From NCBI RefSeq assembly GCF_000003815.2, contig NW_023365729.1, positions 151,221 to 215,220 of the forward strand: a DNA stretch of 64,000 nucleotides, given 5' to 3'. The notes under the pieces are model-generated. The model made no database searches. It saw only the letters and a list, made by a program, of their open reading frames with translations, and was not told where the DNA came from. Below, piece after piece: positions 1 to 19,700 of this stretch. The stretch comes from Branchiostoma floridae (Eukaryota; Chordata; Leptocardii; Amphioxiformes; Branchiostomatidae). Position 1 is the first letter of the stretch; each line of letters opens with the position of its first letter. Made by a program: the position numbers and the translations under genes.

Positions 1-1269
1 TGAAGTGATGTATGCAAAAAGCACGAATGAATTCCTGTGACCATATGTCATAACTTGTTCCAGTATGAAAAATGATGAAATTACATAATTACCTATCAGA
101 TATCTGTTAGTTTCTGACTGTTTCTGTAGGCCACAGATAGTGTATGATGGGCGAGATTACATGAAAGCCTTGTTCATAGGTCAAAACGGCCGTTGTCATG
201 GCAACCAGTGGCCACCACTTGACCCCAAACTTACCTTTTTTGTATGATTAGATAAAGGCATCACAATCTTGAAAAAGATCGATATTTTGACTTTGATCAC
301 TTGTTTTTCCTACAGACAGAGCTTCTAAGATTACCCATGATGCATTGCGATATCAGAGTGAATTGGTAAAATGCCTGCAGGGGTATAATTCTTAAAACAC
401 TTATAACTCCTGATAGAATTGAAGGATTTTCTTGATTTAAAGCCCAAAATGTAGGGAATGATGTGATCAATTAACAAAACTAATTATAAGAGACCCCATA
501 GGTAGCCCGGATAAATGCCTGATGTTGGAAAGTAAACAATGCATTTTCTACACAGAAATTACCCCAAAAATCGTAGTCCAAGACTCATAACTTCCTAACG
601 ACACTGAGTATCGCCAAAATATTGATTATTTTGTGATTCCCAAGGCTTCTTTTATCTATGAATGTATTTTCACAGAAAATTGTTGATGTTTGATAATTTG
701 TCCTGGTCTTCTGTATTTCGCCCCCAAAACCGATGTTCATTATGATGACGTCATTTGGTCACGTGATTACAATAAGAAAGCTGTACATAAAAGCTTGTTA
801 TTATACATAAGAATAAACTTTAGTTATTGCAGATTCAAAAAATCCATAGTAGCTCTGGTCCCTCTCGGTGGTACAAAAAATAGTCCTGGCCCATGGACTA
901 AAGTCCACTCAGCCCTATTGTCCCAGGCAAGTGAAAATGCCGCTGGGGCAAGTGCACGTCCTATCTGATCGGGCAGGTTAAATTTTTTCCATTGAGTGAG
1001 ATTTTGATGTACTTGCTACTTTTTACAGTCATGGCATCAAGCGTTTGTCAACACAGAAAACGAATAGAGTGAATAACAATGCAATTATTGCAATACATTG
1101 AAAAATGTCGTGTAAATTTTGGGCAAGTAAAAAGTTTGTTCGGGCAAGTAAATTCGTCATGACAAGTGAATTTTAGAAAACTTGTCCAACCCTGGTTGTA
1201 CTCCAATTCTCACTTTCACACAAGTCCATGGTTCTGTAATATGACTAAAGAAAGCCAACAAGGTCTTAC
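1..1269. other. Non-coding sequence, probably PLK1 intron 8
   Basis: No exon of the neighbouring kinase gene could be recognised here on the minus strand, although about 140 C-terminal residues of the second polo box should follow. The stretch is AT-rich. Around 930-1190 the motif GGGCAAGT recurs several times, suggesting an old repeat. No other gene is visible. Confidence 0.5.
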
Positions 1270-6991
<5,722 letters not shown>

Positions 6992-7764
6992 CGCTCAAAA
7001 AATATCCTATAAGTCGATACAAGATGCCAAAGCGTCTGATACCGGTATCTAAAGCTTATAAAGCTCGTAAAGTCGTGCAAAAATACAGAAAAACAGAAGA
7101 ATACAGGTTTCACAGTACAGTTCCGAGTCACCTTCTGACGCTGTACTAAGGATTTTAAAAACGGTGCGGCTGTTTGAAACAAATTATGTCCGCTCTCCTG
7201 ATTGGCTGAACCAAATATGTCAACTTCTCTGATTGGTTGTCTCGTCTATTGAACCAAATATGTCCGACCGACTGATTGGCTGGTGTATTTTTCTCGTGGC
7301 ATTGTGGGAAGAGTGATCTCGTTTTCATGAACATCCGGTCATGTTTTGGTGAATCTCGTTCCCAGGAAAATGTCTTGTGATTGGTGACGCAGGGACAAAC
7401 CAGTTGTTGAAAGAGGGGACATTTAAATAAAAGATTTTTTCCTTAGTTTGTAGGCTGTGATTGTGGCATGCGCCCATTTTTGCCTGCCATACCCATAGAT
7501 TACAGAGATATTGTAAAATATTTATGTTTCTAACGGTAAACATCCTCTGTAACGAATTTCACACAAACTGCTAACAACATAATGACATAATGGTTTACCC
7601 CTATATTGTGTACGCAAAAATATGGCGTCTGCTTCCGAAATGAGTCAATGAATCTAGTTCTCGCTTCCTGTAGCTGTTTTCTCCTTCAGCGCAACATGTT
7701 TTTCCTCCGTGGCACTTTGATAGGATCAATGGGATAAAGAGTCGACTCTAGAACAAAATCAAAT
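6992..7764. promoter_or_regulatory. Divergent PLK1 / CLEC16A promoter with CCAAT boxes and CHR-like site
   Basis: Only 773 bp separate the two opposed start codons. ATTGG (CCAAT in the PLK1 direction) occurs at 7201-7205, 7232-7236, 7275-7279 and 7380-7384. A CHR-like hexamer TTTGAA sits at 7173-7178, next to a GGTGCGG CDE-like stretch. In the PLK1 direction the order is CCAAT boxes, then CHR/CDE, then start codon, as in vertebrate G2/M promoters bound by NF-Y and DREAM/MuvB. Regulatory function is inferred. The CHR is in the inverse orientation (TTCAAA) relative to PLK1. Confidence 0.55.
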
Positions 7765-10700
7765 ATGTTTCAGAGACCGAGAAACTGGATAAACCAAGCC
7801 ATTTGGAAACCTCGGAACCCTCATTCACTGGAGCATCTCAAGTAAGTGTGACTGAAATGTGAAATATTATCTTCTAGATAGGTGTTAAAATGACAACTTG
7901 TTGTTCCCGTTGACGTTTCATATCTCGTGATACTCCAGAGACCTTAACATGATCATAATTAGCAATCATGAGACGGGTGAAATAAAAGTAGCATTGTGTA
8001 ATATTCATGGCCCTGAGTTTGACCCCAATATTTACTGGAGAAGACTTATGACTGTCATATGATTTCATACACTAAGTAATTATTGATCTTAAGGATAAAT
8101 CACTGAACACCAGATGAACAAATGATAAATGAACACCAGTCCAGATGTAACGTTATAATAATAATCTGTGTGTTTAAACCCAAATGCTTGATTTTTCACC
8201 ATCAGGTACAAAATGTACGTACATGAATGATACTTAATTTTTGTATATAGAAACAAGTATAAAATAATGATGCCAACTGTAACTCCCCCTTGTACATTCC
8301 AGGTTCCTGTATGGGGTGCTTGCGAAGAATGCGGTGGTGACGGAACAGAACCGTAGTCTGCTCGTGGAAACTTTACGCTCCATCTCCGAGATCCTCATCT
8401 GGGGCGATCAGAATGACAGCTCTGTGTTTGAGTAAGTGATGTTGTTACTGTAACAGTACTACCTATTACAGTTAATTATGTATATTGTTGGATGGGCAAG
8501 TAATTGTGCTACTGGACATCAGGTTGAGAAGTCATAGGTTTGATTGCTGGTATTCCTATCTAGATGCTCTATCTGTGGGAAAAGCAGCTGTACATGAGTT
8601 TCCTCACTCACTGTGACCAGGTGTAACAAGGGTGGTGTTTAAAAACACCCCGGCGACGTGAGGTAGATGATAATGTTGAAAATAAGTAAGGAGAAAATGT
8701 AATACATCTATTGGATTTCATAACAGTACTTTCAAACAAACGGCGCTCTGTGGGTGTAACTGAGAAAAGGGGAAGCATCTATTGATGACAATTATGCAAA
8801 TTGAAGACCCAATTTGCATTACTAATAAGAAAATGTGAAAATTCCATGGTGGTGTATTATAGAAATGCCGTCTCCGCTACGGCTCACGAAAAATTGGAAG
8901 GTCAGACTCAAATTCACTTACGGGAAATAATCAGTTCCTTACTATGATTTACATCAAATGAAATAGATTCCCTGCGAATGATGGGGAATTAGAATAGCCT
9001 GACCAGGCCTTACGTAAAGGAGCACACAGACCCTAGGTAATTGTCAGCTGTCTATGTTTTGACAACTATGCCCCTACAGTTCCAGAATTAAATGTTAGAG
9101 GGCTCAAACCTACCCCAACTTATGCTCACATCAGAAGCTATCTGCCACTTAATGACAAGACCATATCATGTTCAGGACAATATTGTTATCAACGCCGTTC
9201 AATGATTGACGTTCCGTAGAAACATTAGCAGTTTGTTTGGATTGTAACGTAACGCAAAGACACGATGGATCCGAATGTATGAGATATAGTGAAACATTTA
9301 AAAAAAAAAACTAGACTTGAGCAGGGTCTTGTGTTGTCAGAGAAGGAATGGAGAGTAAGGGGGAACATAGTTATGAGGTAAAAGTGGGGTCCCCGATATG
9401 TCGAAACAAATGTAAATCCGAACAGAGGACAAAGGGACAAGGAATTGAGTACTATCGCAAGATGCTTTGCGAGAGGAAGGGTCTAATACAGAGCACGCCA
9501 TATGCTCTCACTCGGGTTTAGCTAAGCGGTGAGGAGGGCGAGCTCGGAGCCCTGAACTACAGGATATAGGAGACGGGTAATGATTTAAAAAAAGAGAGAG
9601 TGAGATAGAGAAGGCGTACGTCCGCACAGTAATACACTTGGTCAACTTGCCACTGATCAGACCTTTGGAATTGGCCCGGATATATCGTATCCTCATTAAT
9701 TCTGGAAATGACCTCCTATTTTGAATAATTTGTATTTCATTTTGTACATCATGGTCTAAGCTACATACATACCAAAATCATGGAAATCCGTTACCTTATT
9801 CCTTTCTGGAGAAGTCGTCTTCCGAAAGTCATGACAAAAATTACCTTGCAATTTCAATACTAATCGCTGTGGGCGCAAACGTATGTCTTAGCACAAGAGC
9901 TATCTACCAACCACCAATCGTAACCACGGCTTATTCAGAACACGAGATATAAAAAGATTAAGTTCCGCTGCAGTTCCAAGTGAAGCCGATAGGGACCGAA
10001 GATGTAATTATTTCCGTTTTTGTCACACCCCACCAACACACCAAAATCATTCACCATTCAGCAACTGTTCTTGAGTTATCTTGTTGGCACAAACAATCAC
10101 AGACATACATACACAGGTGAAAATATAACACCCATGAATATTTCAAAGGGTAAACAAGAATTTTTTTCTTTTGCAGGAATGGTCAACATGACGATAAAGT
10201 ACCAAAATGAGCGAATATATTGTGTTGTAGCCTAATAATTGTACTTGTAGAAGTGGCACTTGCGAGGTACCCAGGACTGTAGTTGTAGAAATGAAACTTA
10301 TTGGATAGTTGTAAAAGTGACATCAATATGGAAGCCACGAGTGTGGTTACCAACTTTGTTGGTGATGCCAGTCTACCACACTAGTGTCACTTTTACCACA
10401 CCGGTACACGTATTAAATGCAGGAAAGAATGCCTCGTTACCTCTGATACCATGTTTTGTCCCTTTAATTCTTTTTACAACAGTCATCACAACTTTATGGT
10501 GCCTATTTTTGGAAATGTAGCCGTCTTGTTTTTTTTCACCCATCTTGTTTTTTTCGCCCTATCGCACTATTTTTGCAGTCTGCAGAGGATGTCATCCATA
10601 AAATTTACTTGCTGTGGCCTGAATAAAAACTGCTTTGATGGCTAACTCTTGCGGTTCTTTTACACGATCTATGAGAATGCTTTTCTCTCCGTTTGAGCCC

Positions 10701-13700
10701 CGCGAGCACGCACTGACATGTACCTGTAAGTAGTGCGTGCTCGGAGTCATGTTTGAACCACCTTTTGAGCGTGCGTGCTCCGAGTCATGTGATCTTCGTT
10801 TTGCTAACTATGGATAAGCGTCCCGGGGCACTCTGCCCAGTTCTCCCGCCTGATACACACAAAATGCCGCTAGTCGAAGAGAGTTTTTTCCCGAGGATAC
10901 GTTGGTGCACGTAGCCGGGCCAGTAGTTTCGCCTCAAGGTATCGGGAACACGAGGAACCACCCCAGGTTAGTGCAAATCGGTACCTGAAAGTTGGTCTAA
11001 ACAATGCTTATGTTAATGCTTTTGTATAGAATAAGGCGGAACTCGGAAGCGATTTGTAGTACCATTTTACTGTTACTGTTATATACTCCGCAATTGACAC
11101 ATTTTCGTCTACACTTGTACCCCAATATGCCTCATAATTCAAGGACTCCTGCAGACTTCGTGTACAAGAGTTTTTGTTCTCGGCGATAGTTCGTGTGTTG
11201 ATCATCTCTCTGGTGATTTTCGTTACTTGTGATCTATCCCGACTCAGTCATTCAACAGTATTGTTGGGTGTGTAACAAAACCCATTATTTGCCCCATTCA
11301 ACTTTTGGGATGTCCATAGACCAAGAATGCATGATCTGATTTGTGTAGAACTGGCCCGGATCTAATAACATCCTCAGATCAGAGGAACACAAATCCCGTC
11401 AAATGTAATACAAACACGCGAAGCTTTTAGGTGTTCGTATTTGACTATCAACATGGTTTCTAGATTGTGATATACATATGTATTTGGCCAGTATCAGGAT
11501 TATGATCATTGTTTTCTGTGATTTATTGGTTGGTATACAGCTGACCCAGTTCAGCAGCGGAGGGATGTATATGAAAAGACAACGAACCGCCGAACTTATC
11601 AGTTGAGACGAAACGCGGCTCGGAGAGATCATAGCTTCGTAAGTACAGTCTAATTTTTTTATCATAGCCGTCCTGTACTATGAGTATGATTGTGATATAC
11701 CCACGTTTTAACTTTTCCATATACATAAATACACCCAAGAAATTGAAGAATGTCTGAGTCCGGCCGCTGCTGACATCTGTGATTGATTATGTTGTTTACT
11801 TATTTGCGGACGGACCCTGTGTGATGGAAATATCCCTATCTATTCAAAACGACCATGCATCATCACAACAAGGAGGCTTCAGTTAGAAACCTCCATTTTA
11901 AAGATTTTAGTGTTTTATTCGTTTTTCTTTTCGAATTTCCCTTTAGCAAGACATTTATGAGATGTGTTTTTGGAAGAGTTTGTATGTTTTATTCAATATT
12001 CGCACAAGCAACACGCCTAACTGGGGATAAATATCATTACATTGATGAATAGATGATGATAAAATATTTTTCTCCTTTGGAGTAACAACTATGTGCAATG
12101 TTATTTCTTGATCTGTTTACAATTGTGGGTTGTCGTGATATCCCGGACCATCCGGCATGTTTGGTACTAATTAAGCTGGGAATGGCTGCGGAGAGACTTC
12201 AAGTTTTCCGACGGCTGAGCAGACAAGTCACGTGTCCCCCTACCTGATGCTTATCCCTCTGACCCCATTTACTCCCTGACCTTTCCCCCATCTCCCATCT
12301 CCAAAAACAACGAAGCCGATTCACCGCAGCGGGCTCCCTAAGAGGAGCCCTCGCCGGTAGGTCTCCCTGATATCCCACAGATTCTGTTATTACAGGTTCT
12401 GCTGTTTCCCTGTACCATTTTCATCTTCCAGTTGGTTGCCGCGCTTTGTTGTTGTTGTTTCAGTGCACACCCCCCTCCCCCTGACAAGCCAAGCCATGTC
12501 TCGGAAGAAAGCTATTACCCAAGACGACTCGGAGCTTGTCTCAATGTCCACACTAAAAGATCTTCTTGACAATCAAAAGGAAGTCTTCAACAACATGATC
12601 GAACTGCAGCAGAAGAACTTCAGATCATTTATGGAATCAACAATGGAATGCCACAACAAAAGAATTGACAACCTTATACGCGAAGTCCAAGAAATCAAGG
12701 TCAGTCTCCAGTACTCACAAAAAGATATTGAAGACATTCAGACTAATTCCAAACAACAAGAACAGAGAATCAAAGAGATTGAAGCAAAGATATTGCAACT
12801 AAAGACCGACATAACCTCGAATCACAACAAAACAGACTACCTAGAAAATCAGACGAGGCGTAACAACATTCTGATAGATGGCATAACCGACGTCAAGGAA
12901 GAATCATGGGAAGAATGTGAGCAAAAGGTAAGAAGCCTACTGAAAGACAAATTGCAGATAGATCCAAAGAAGATCGAAATCGAGCGGGCTCACAGAAATG
13001 GACGCTTCCAGCCAGACGCACGTCCACGATCTATTGTGGCCAAGATGCTGAGGTTCAAGGACAAGGAGACCATTCTACAACGTGCCAGGTACCTCAAGGG
13101 CAGCCACATTTTCATTAACGAAGACTTTTCTGAGGCTGTCAGACAGAAAAGAAAGGAGCTCATCCCAGAAATGAAGGCCGCCAGGGAGAGGGGCAACGTC
13201 GCGTACCTCCGCTACGATCGTCTCATCGTGCATCCCCCGAGGCCGACAACCAGAAGTACTACCCAGAGGCACTCCAACAACGAAGGAACGGATACCGGAC
13301 GTCGCAGACAAGACCTAAGATCCACCAGGGCAACTTTTGGTGCTGTGTAATTGTTTTAAACCATGGATTCTGATACTACTACTCAGTGCTATTTAACGTC
13401 AGAGCTTACCTGTTTAAGTCTTAACGTAAGGGGGTTAAACGATCAAGTTAAAAGAAGAACAGTTTTTCGGTGGTTGCACCAGCAGAGGGTGGATGTAGTG
13501 TTCCTACAGGAGACATTTTCAAACGCCAAAATAGAACGCGTATGGAGGGCAGAGTGGGGGGGAACAATTCTCTATAGTCATGGCACAAACCACAGCAAAG
13601 GTGTCGCCATCCTCGTAAATCCCAGAAAATCTTGTGAAATAATTAACTGTAAAAACGATACAAATGGAAGATTATTGATAGTTAATGCAGTCATTGCTGG

Positions 13701-16700
13701 TGAACAAGTATGTTTTGTTAATCTTTATGCCCCAAATGAAATTACAGAACAGTATATGTTTTTTCAAGACATAAGGACTAAGCTTAGAGAAAACTCCACC
13801 TGCCATACAATTATGGCAGGAGATTTCAACTGTTCTCTCACAGACATGGACAAACGTGGCGGGAGGCCTGTAAAGGAAAAGATAAGAACAATACAAGCCA
13901 TTAATTTACTAACTAAAGGGCAAGACCTGATTGATATTTGGCGGGAAAAAAATCCCAAAGAGAGAAGGTACACCTGGCGGGATGCGAATCAAGGCATAAT
14001 GTGCAGATTAGACTACATTTTCGTGTCTGATAGTTTAAAAGCCCGGTGTGGCAGCGCGAATATTATCCATGCACCGTCACCCGACCACTCGGCAGTTACG
14101 GTACACTTTGAACCTCAAAATGCATGTAAGAGAGGCCCAGGATTCTGGAGATTTAATAATACACTTCTTAATGATAAGACATATACTGATACGATGAAAC
14201 TCAAAATTGATGACGCCCGTGCGAAATATTCCGAAATAGAGGATAAAAGACTTCTATGGGACTTGATAAAAATGGAGATAAGATCTTTTACTATGTATTA
14301 TTCTAAAATGAAAGCAAAAGAGAGAAAAAAAGATGAGTTATCAGCAGAAAAGCAGACAAACTCCTACATTCAACAATATGAGTCAAACCCAAGCCAGGAA
14401 AATTGGTGTAAGTACAACCGCGCTAAGGAAAAACTAGATGAGATTAGACATTTAAAAGTGAAAGGATCAATCATCAGAAGCCGATGCCGTTGGCACGAGG
14501 AGGGTGAAAAAAGCACCAAATACTTCTTAAACCTAGAAAAACGTAATTACGAACAAAAGTGTATTAATGAGCTACTGACAGAAAATAACTCAGTTATCAC
14601 GGATCCAGGTAAGATTTTAGAGCAAGGGAAACAATTTTTCGAATCACTGTATACATCAAAAGAAACAAATCCTCATGACCCAAAGTTTGAAGAATTCTTC
14701 ACAAACAACGAAATAAACAAACTAACTGGAGAGCAACGAGATAATTGTGAAGGGAATATAACGGTTAAAGAAGCACTTACAGCTCTAAAACAGATGGCAA
14801 AGAAGAAAAATAGATCGCCAGGGACAGATGGTCTGTCGTTTGAGTTTCTTTTATACTTTTGGGACAAGATTAAAAATGAAATCGTCGACTCCTTTAACAC
14901 TGCACTTGAAGAGGGGGAATTAGCAATATCACAGAAACGAGGGATCATCCGCCTCCTCCCAAAACAAGGTGATTGTAGAAAACTCGAGAACTGGAGACCT
15001 ATTGCGCTCTTAAATACAGACTACAAAATCCTGACGAAATGTTTAGCTTTACGCCTAGAACCCGTGTTACCATCTATTATACATGAGAACCAAACAGGAT
15101 ATGTAAAAGGCAGATACATCGGCACTAACATAAGACGCATGTGGGATATAATTCAAGAGACTGAAAGAACACAAACCCCCGGTATAGCCTTATTCGTTGA
15201 TTTTAGAAAGGCATTTGATACTTTAGAATGGAATTATTTGGAAAAGGCACTCATGACTTTTGAATTTGGACCAATCTTCAGACGATGGGTATCGGTTCTG
15301 TACAAAAACTCCTGTAGTTGTGTAATTAATAATGGTTTTACCTCAGACTGGTTCACGTTGAAACGCGGAGTAAGGCAGGGGGACCCACTCTCGGGTCTCC
15401 TGTTCATACTAGGCCTAGAGTTACTAGCATGTAAATTACGCTCAGACACAAGCATAGTAGGAATAACTATAAATAATCAGATAACAAATAACCTTATGTA
15501 TGCCGATGACACGACAATTTTCGCAAACAGTGTGACCTCGGCAAGACGTGCGTTGGCTACGATAGAAACATTCGGCCAATTCTCCGGACTACAGGCCAGT
15601 AAAAAGAAAACGGAGGCCATGTGGATCGGAGGATACAAAGAACGAAAAGACAAACCACTTGATGTTCACTGGCCAGACAAACCAATTAAGTGTCTAGGTG
15701 TACACTTTTCCTACGACAAGGCAAAATGCGAAGAACTCGATTTTAATGAAAAACTAACGAAAATGGATAACATACTTAAAGTTTGGTCAGGAAGAAACTT
15801 AACTCTAATTGGGAGAATACTAATATATAAATGTCTTGCTGTTTCAAAATTAATTTACAACTGCTCTGTTCTTACAACACCACCAAATTTCGAACGAAAA
15901 GTTAATGCTATAGGATTAAATTTTGTATGGAACCACAAGCCGCATAAGGTTAAATTTTCAACTTTGATTGCAGAGAAAGATAAAGGAGGGTTAAAAATGA
16001 TGGATTTTGCTAGCATGGTTAAGGCATTAAGAGCCAGCTGGGTAGGGAGAATTTGTACGACACAAGCGTTAGAGTCTCACTTCCTCCAGTATGGAGGAGC
16101 TTTCCTTTTTAAATGCAACTTTTCAATTAAAACTCTGAAACTTGGAAATATGCCTACCTTTTACATAAAGATACTCGAAGCCTGGGAAGAATTGAACTCA
16201 CATCGCCCTCAAACTTCAATGGAAATTAAACAAGAGTTTTTATGGAATAATCAATACATTTTACAAGAAAGAAAATCTGTTTTTTGGAAGGAAATGTATA
16301 TATGTGGCATACGGACGATACAAAACATTATAGATGACGGGGGAAATATTCTAACTCCAAAAGCTATTACGAGGGAATTCGGATTCGAATTCAATGCGTC
16401 CGACATCCTAAGGTATTATGGTCTTTGCTCCTCAATTCCCCCCGGGTGGAAAAAGGTGTTAACAGACCCCATTAATAGTAAACCTGATGTTAGATCGACT
16501 CTCAGCTACAAATGCAAACAATTATATCAGCTCTTCGTAAATAAAATAGTGCAACCACCTTCCAAGCAAGATGAAATTACTCGATGTTTACAGGATGAAG
16601 AGGACATAAAAAAAGTCTATATGTTACCCTATATATGCTCACAAGAAACCAAAATGCAGTACTTTCAGTACAGAATTATACACAGTTTCTTGACCACCAA

Positions 16701-19700
16701 TGCATACTTAAAAAAGATAAGAATTAAAGACTCTGACCAATGCCCATATTGCGAAGAAAAGCAGACAATTGTTCATCTATTCGCGGAATGCCACACCGTC
16801 AAAACATTCTGGAAAGATTTCACTGACTGGTGGAAAAAAGAAAACCAGCATCCCGTAGGTCTCACCAACATTGAAATTATTTATGGTCACTTGTCCCACA
16901 TTGAAAACAATAAAACATTGAACAGGTGTATCCTACAGGCCAAATATTACCTTTTCTGCACCGCCATTAGCAAGGCCTACCCCACGTTCCATGCCGTAAA
17001 ACATAGACTACTAGAGTATGCCTAAGGTTGTGTTAATGGTTTCAAAGTGATGTAAGTGTCTAGGAATTTGAGAGCCAATTGTAAAGTTTCATAATTGTGT
17101 ATCTGTTGTAGTCGAAGATGAAGTCATGTAGCTGTAACGGTTACATGTAATTGTAAATGTAACATTGTAAATGTAACAACGTCCAGGATTTCGAGAACCA
17201 ATTGTTAAGTTTTATAGTTATATATCTGCCGTAGTCGGAGATGTAGTTACCAAGCTATACATGTAAATGTCACAATGTGTGTAATTTTTATGATTTTCCA
17301 ATAAAGGTTTAAAAAAAAAAAAATTAAAAAAAAAAAAAAAAATCTCCCATGTAGGTCATTCGTGGCTTCTCCTTCACTGAGTACGGTCATATTTCCCACC
17401 CAACCCTACCCTCACTTATCTGACTTCAAGACGCTCATTTAATTATACTGTATGGTCTGTTTCTGCTATAGCGAGTGACAACAACGAGGTGTTCCTGACA
17501 CCCGTACATATGTCCATCAGGACGACGCAGTTCCACCACAACGTGCACAGTCACAGAGACTCCTACCACAGCAGGGAAAGTTGGTCGAGACCTTCCACTG
17601 CAAGTCGGTGAGACGAGCTGCATCGCTGGATGAGCCGGAATAGACGTCCGTGTGCCTTATAAAGTTGGGAAGAAGGGAACCCAGAACAGCGCCGTCGACA
17701 GGAGGAAGGCAACGAGAGGAGAGTGCCAGACGAGCAGCAGATCTAGAGCAGCCAATCGATGGCGCTGCTACAACCATAGTAAACCTAAAACTATTTAGAG
17801 AATTCACAGACTGGTTTTGAGTTGATTTATACCATGACTATGTATTTTAATGTACCAGGTATACATTGTAAAGTAGTAGTTGATTGTACAAAGAAGCGTA
17901 GAACAGCGACGATGGACCGAAGCAAACCTGAGGTGGATATAGTAATGGAGAAAGCCCCCATTGGAATATCCATTACAATTATTCTGTATCCAACCTGTGA
18001 CCGAAGTTAGCGGGGTCAACATTATGTAGTAACGTCAAACACAGTCTCCCGTGCCCAGTGTACGGAAAACCTTGTCTCTGCGTTCTTCCTTTATTCTAGC
18101 TGTGCTAGTCCTTGTCTTCAAAGTAGAATCTAAACCACTTGAAATCCATTGCTTTCATGACTTGTTTGAAATATGTGACTTATTAACCTTTCAAAATCAA
18201 GCTTTACTTAATATGTATCTATATAGCAGGTATAACCGCCCTTCGGCGTAACACACCAGCTTCAATTCCAAACGACAACCACCTGAAAGCACATCACTTC
18301 ATATTTTATAGATATCGACATAAAACTGTGACATATTCGTCTTCATTATTTTTTTTTACCTCGTGGAAGCATATCATCCCACATTGCGAAAGTGAAGCTC
18401 AAAGGATATAAGCAAAAGCTATGCTATATTTGTCTTTATTGGTCTTCTTCAAAACATCTTATTTTTCTACCTTCAAAATCATCCTTTCTATAGCTCCAAA
18501 CGACAACCACTTGAAAGTATTCCATTCCAAATTGTAAAAAGCACAAGCTTATATAGGAAATAAAAGCTGGGACATATTGGTCTTTATTATAACAGTCATA
18601 AGCAGGTGAAACATCGTAACAATCTGTAAGAGTGTACTGCCTATGATGTGCAGTCATTCCCAGCTATTTGAAAAGACCGTTCCCTTAAATCATTAATCCT
18701 GACACAAAGAATGCATCAACAAAGAAAAATGAACAGCTAGAATTATAGTCCTCAAATACCACTGTATAGCCGACACCCCCGAGGTTTAGCCAAAAATCAA
18801 TTCCCAAGGGAATGCATTCGTGGAATTTTCTAAATTCTTTCAAAGCAATCGTAATACTGTAGAAAATGCCTCCGCCCCTGAGGCGTCGCCAAAAATGGGT
18901 ACCTGACTTCAGCAGTGGAAGGAGAGGGATGGGCTCCACCTTCCAATACCATGCCCTAGCGTAGGGCTAGTCACAGTGGATCATAATATATAATAAAAGA
19001 CTCCAATACCCCTACGGAATAAAATAGTCTATGAGACTCCCTCAACCTTTTAGTACCTTACTACCTTTAGTATGTTTGTTTTCTTTTCAACATTGTAAAA
19101 TGGAGGCAGCCATCTTGGTCATCTGATTAAGGCAAAGAAGGAGACACTGTCCGTTCTTTCCTTGTGAAAGTAACAATAATACGATATCCGCTTCTTCCCA
19201 GCGCATACAGTGAATGAAGTTTGGACACGGAAGTACACATATTCTGGAAAGTGAAACATCAGCAGCAGTATAACATAATTTACATACAGTATTGGAATTT
19301 AAGGGGCTGGAGGGGCAAGGTTATTTGTATTTAGTAAAAAAATCAGCAGCTTCTTTGGTTCTTGTTTTCTCTACTGTGCCATTGTTTTCTCCTATCAAAA
19401 AGTTTCCAAATGTTCTGTTATTCTGCCACTGTTACTTATATAATGTTTGAATGTCTTACCTTGGATTGTAACTTTATCATCAGTACATTATTGTTTTATA
19501 TGTAACATTATGTGTTTGACAAATATTTGTCTTTTCTTGAACAGTTTCTTCCTGGAGAAGAACATGCTCCTGTTTTTCTTGCGGATCCTTCGTCAGAAGA
19601 CAGGCCGTTACGTGTGTGTACAGCTGCTCCAGACACTCAACATCTTATTTGAAAACATCCAGAATGAAACTTCACTATGTAAGTGGCATCTTGTTGTATT

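Larger units (their letters stand above)
12299..17341 (+). mobile_element. Full-length L1/Tx1-like LINE retrotransposon, apparently intact
   Basis: About 5.04 kb, in sense orientation inside CLEC16A intron 2. It has a short 5' UTR (about 200 bp), ORF1, a 12-bp spacer, ORF2, a 3' UTR with an internal duplication, AATAAA at 17300-17305 and an A-rich tail (17311-17341). The 9-bp direct repeats ATCTCCCAT flank it. Both ORFs are open from start to stop. Endonuclease plus reverse transcriptase plus a C-terminal zinc knuckle, with an L1-type ORF1p, places it in the L1 superfamily, probably near Tx1. Open frames and a matching TSD suggest recent insertion. Confidence 0.92.
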
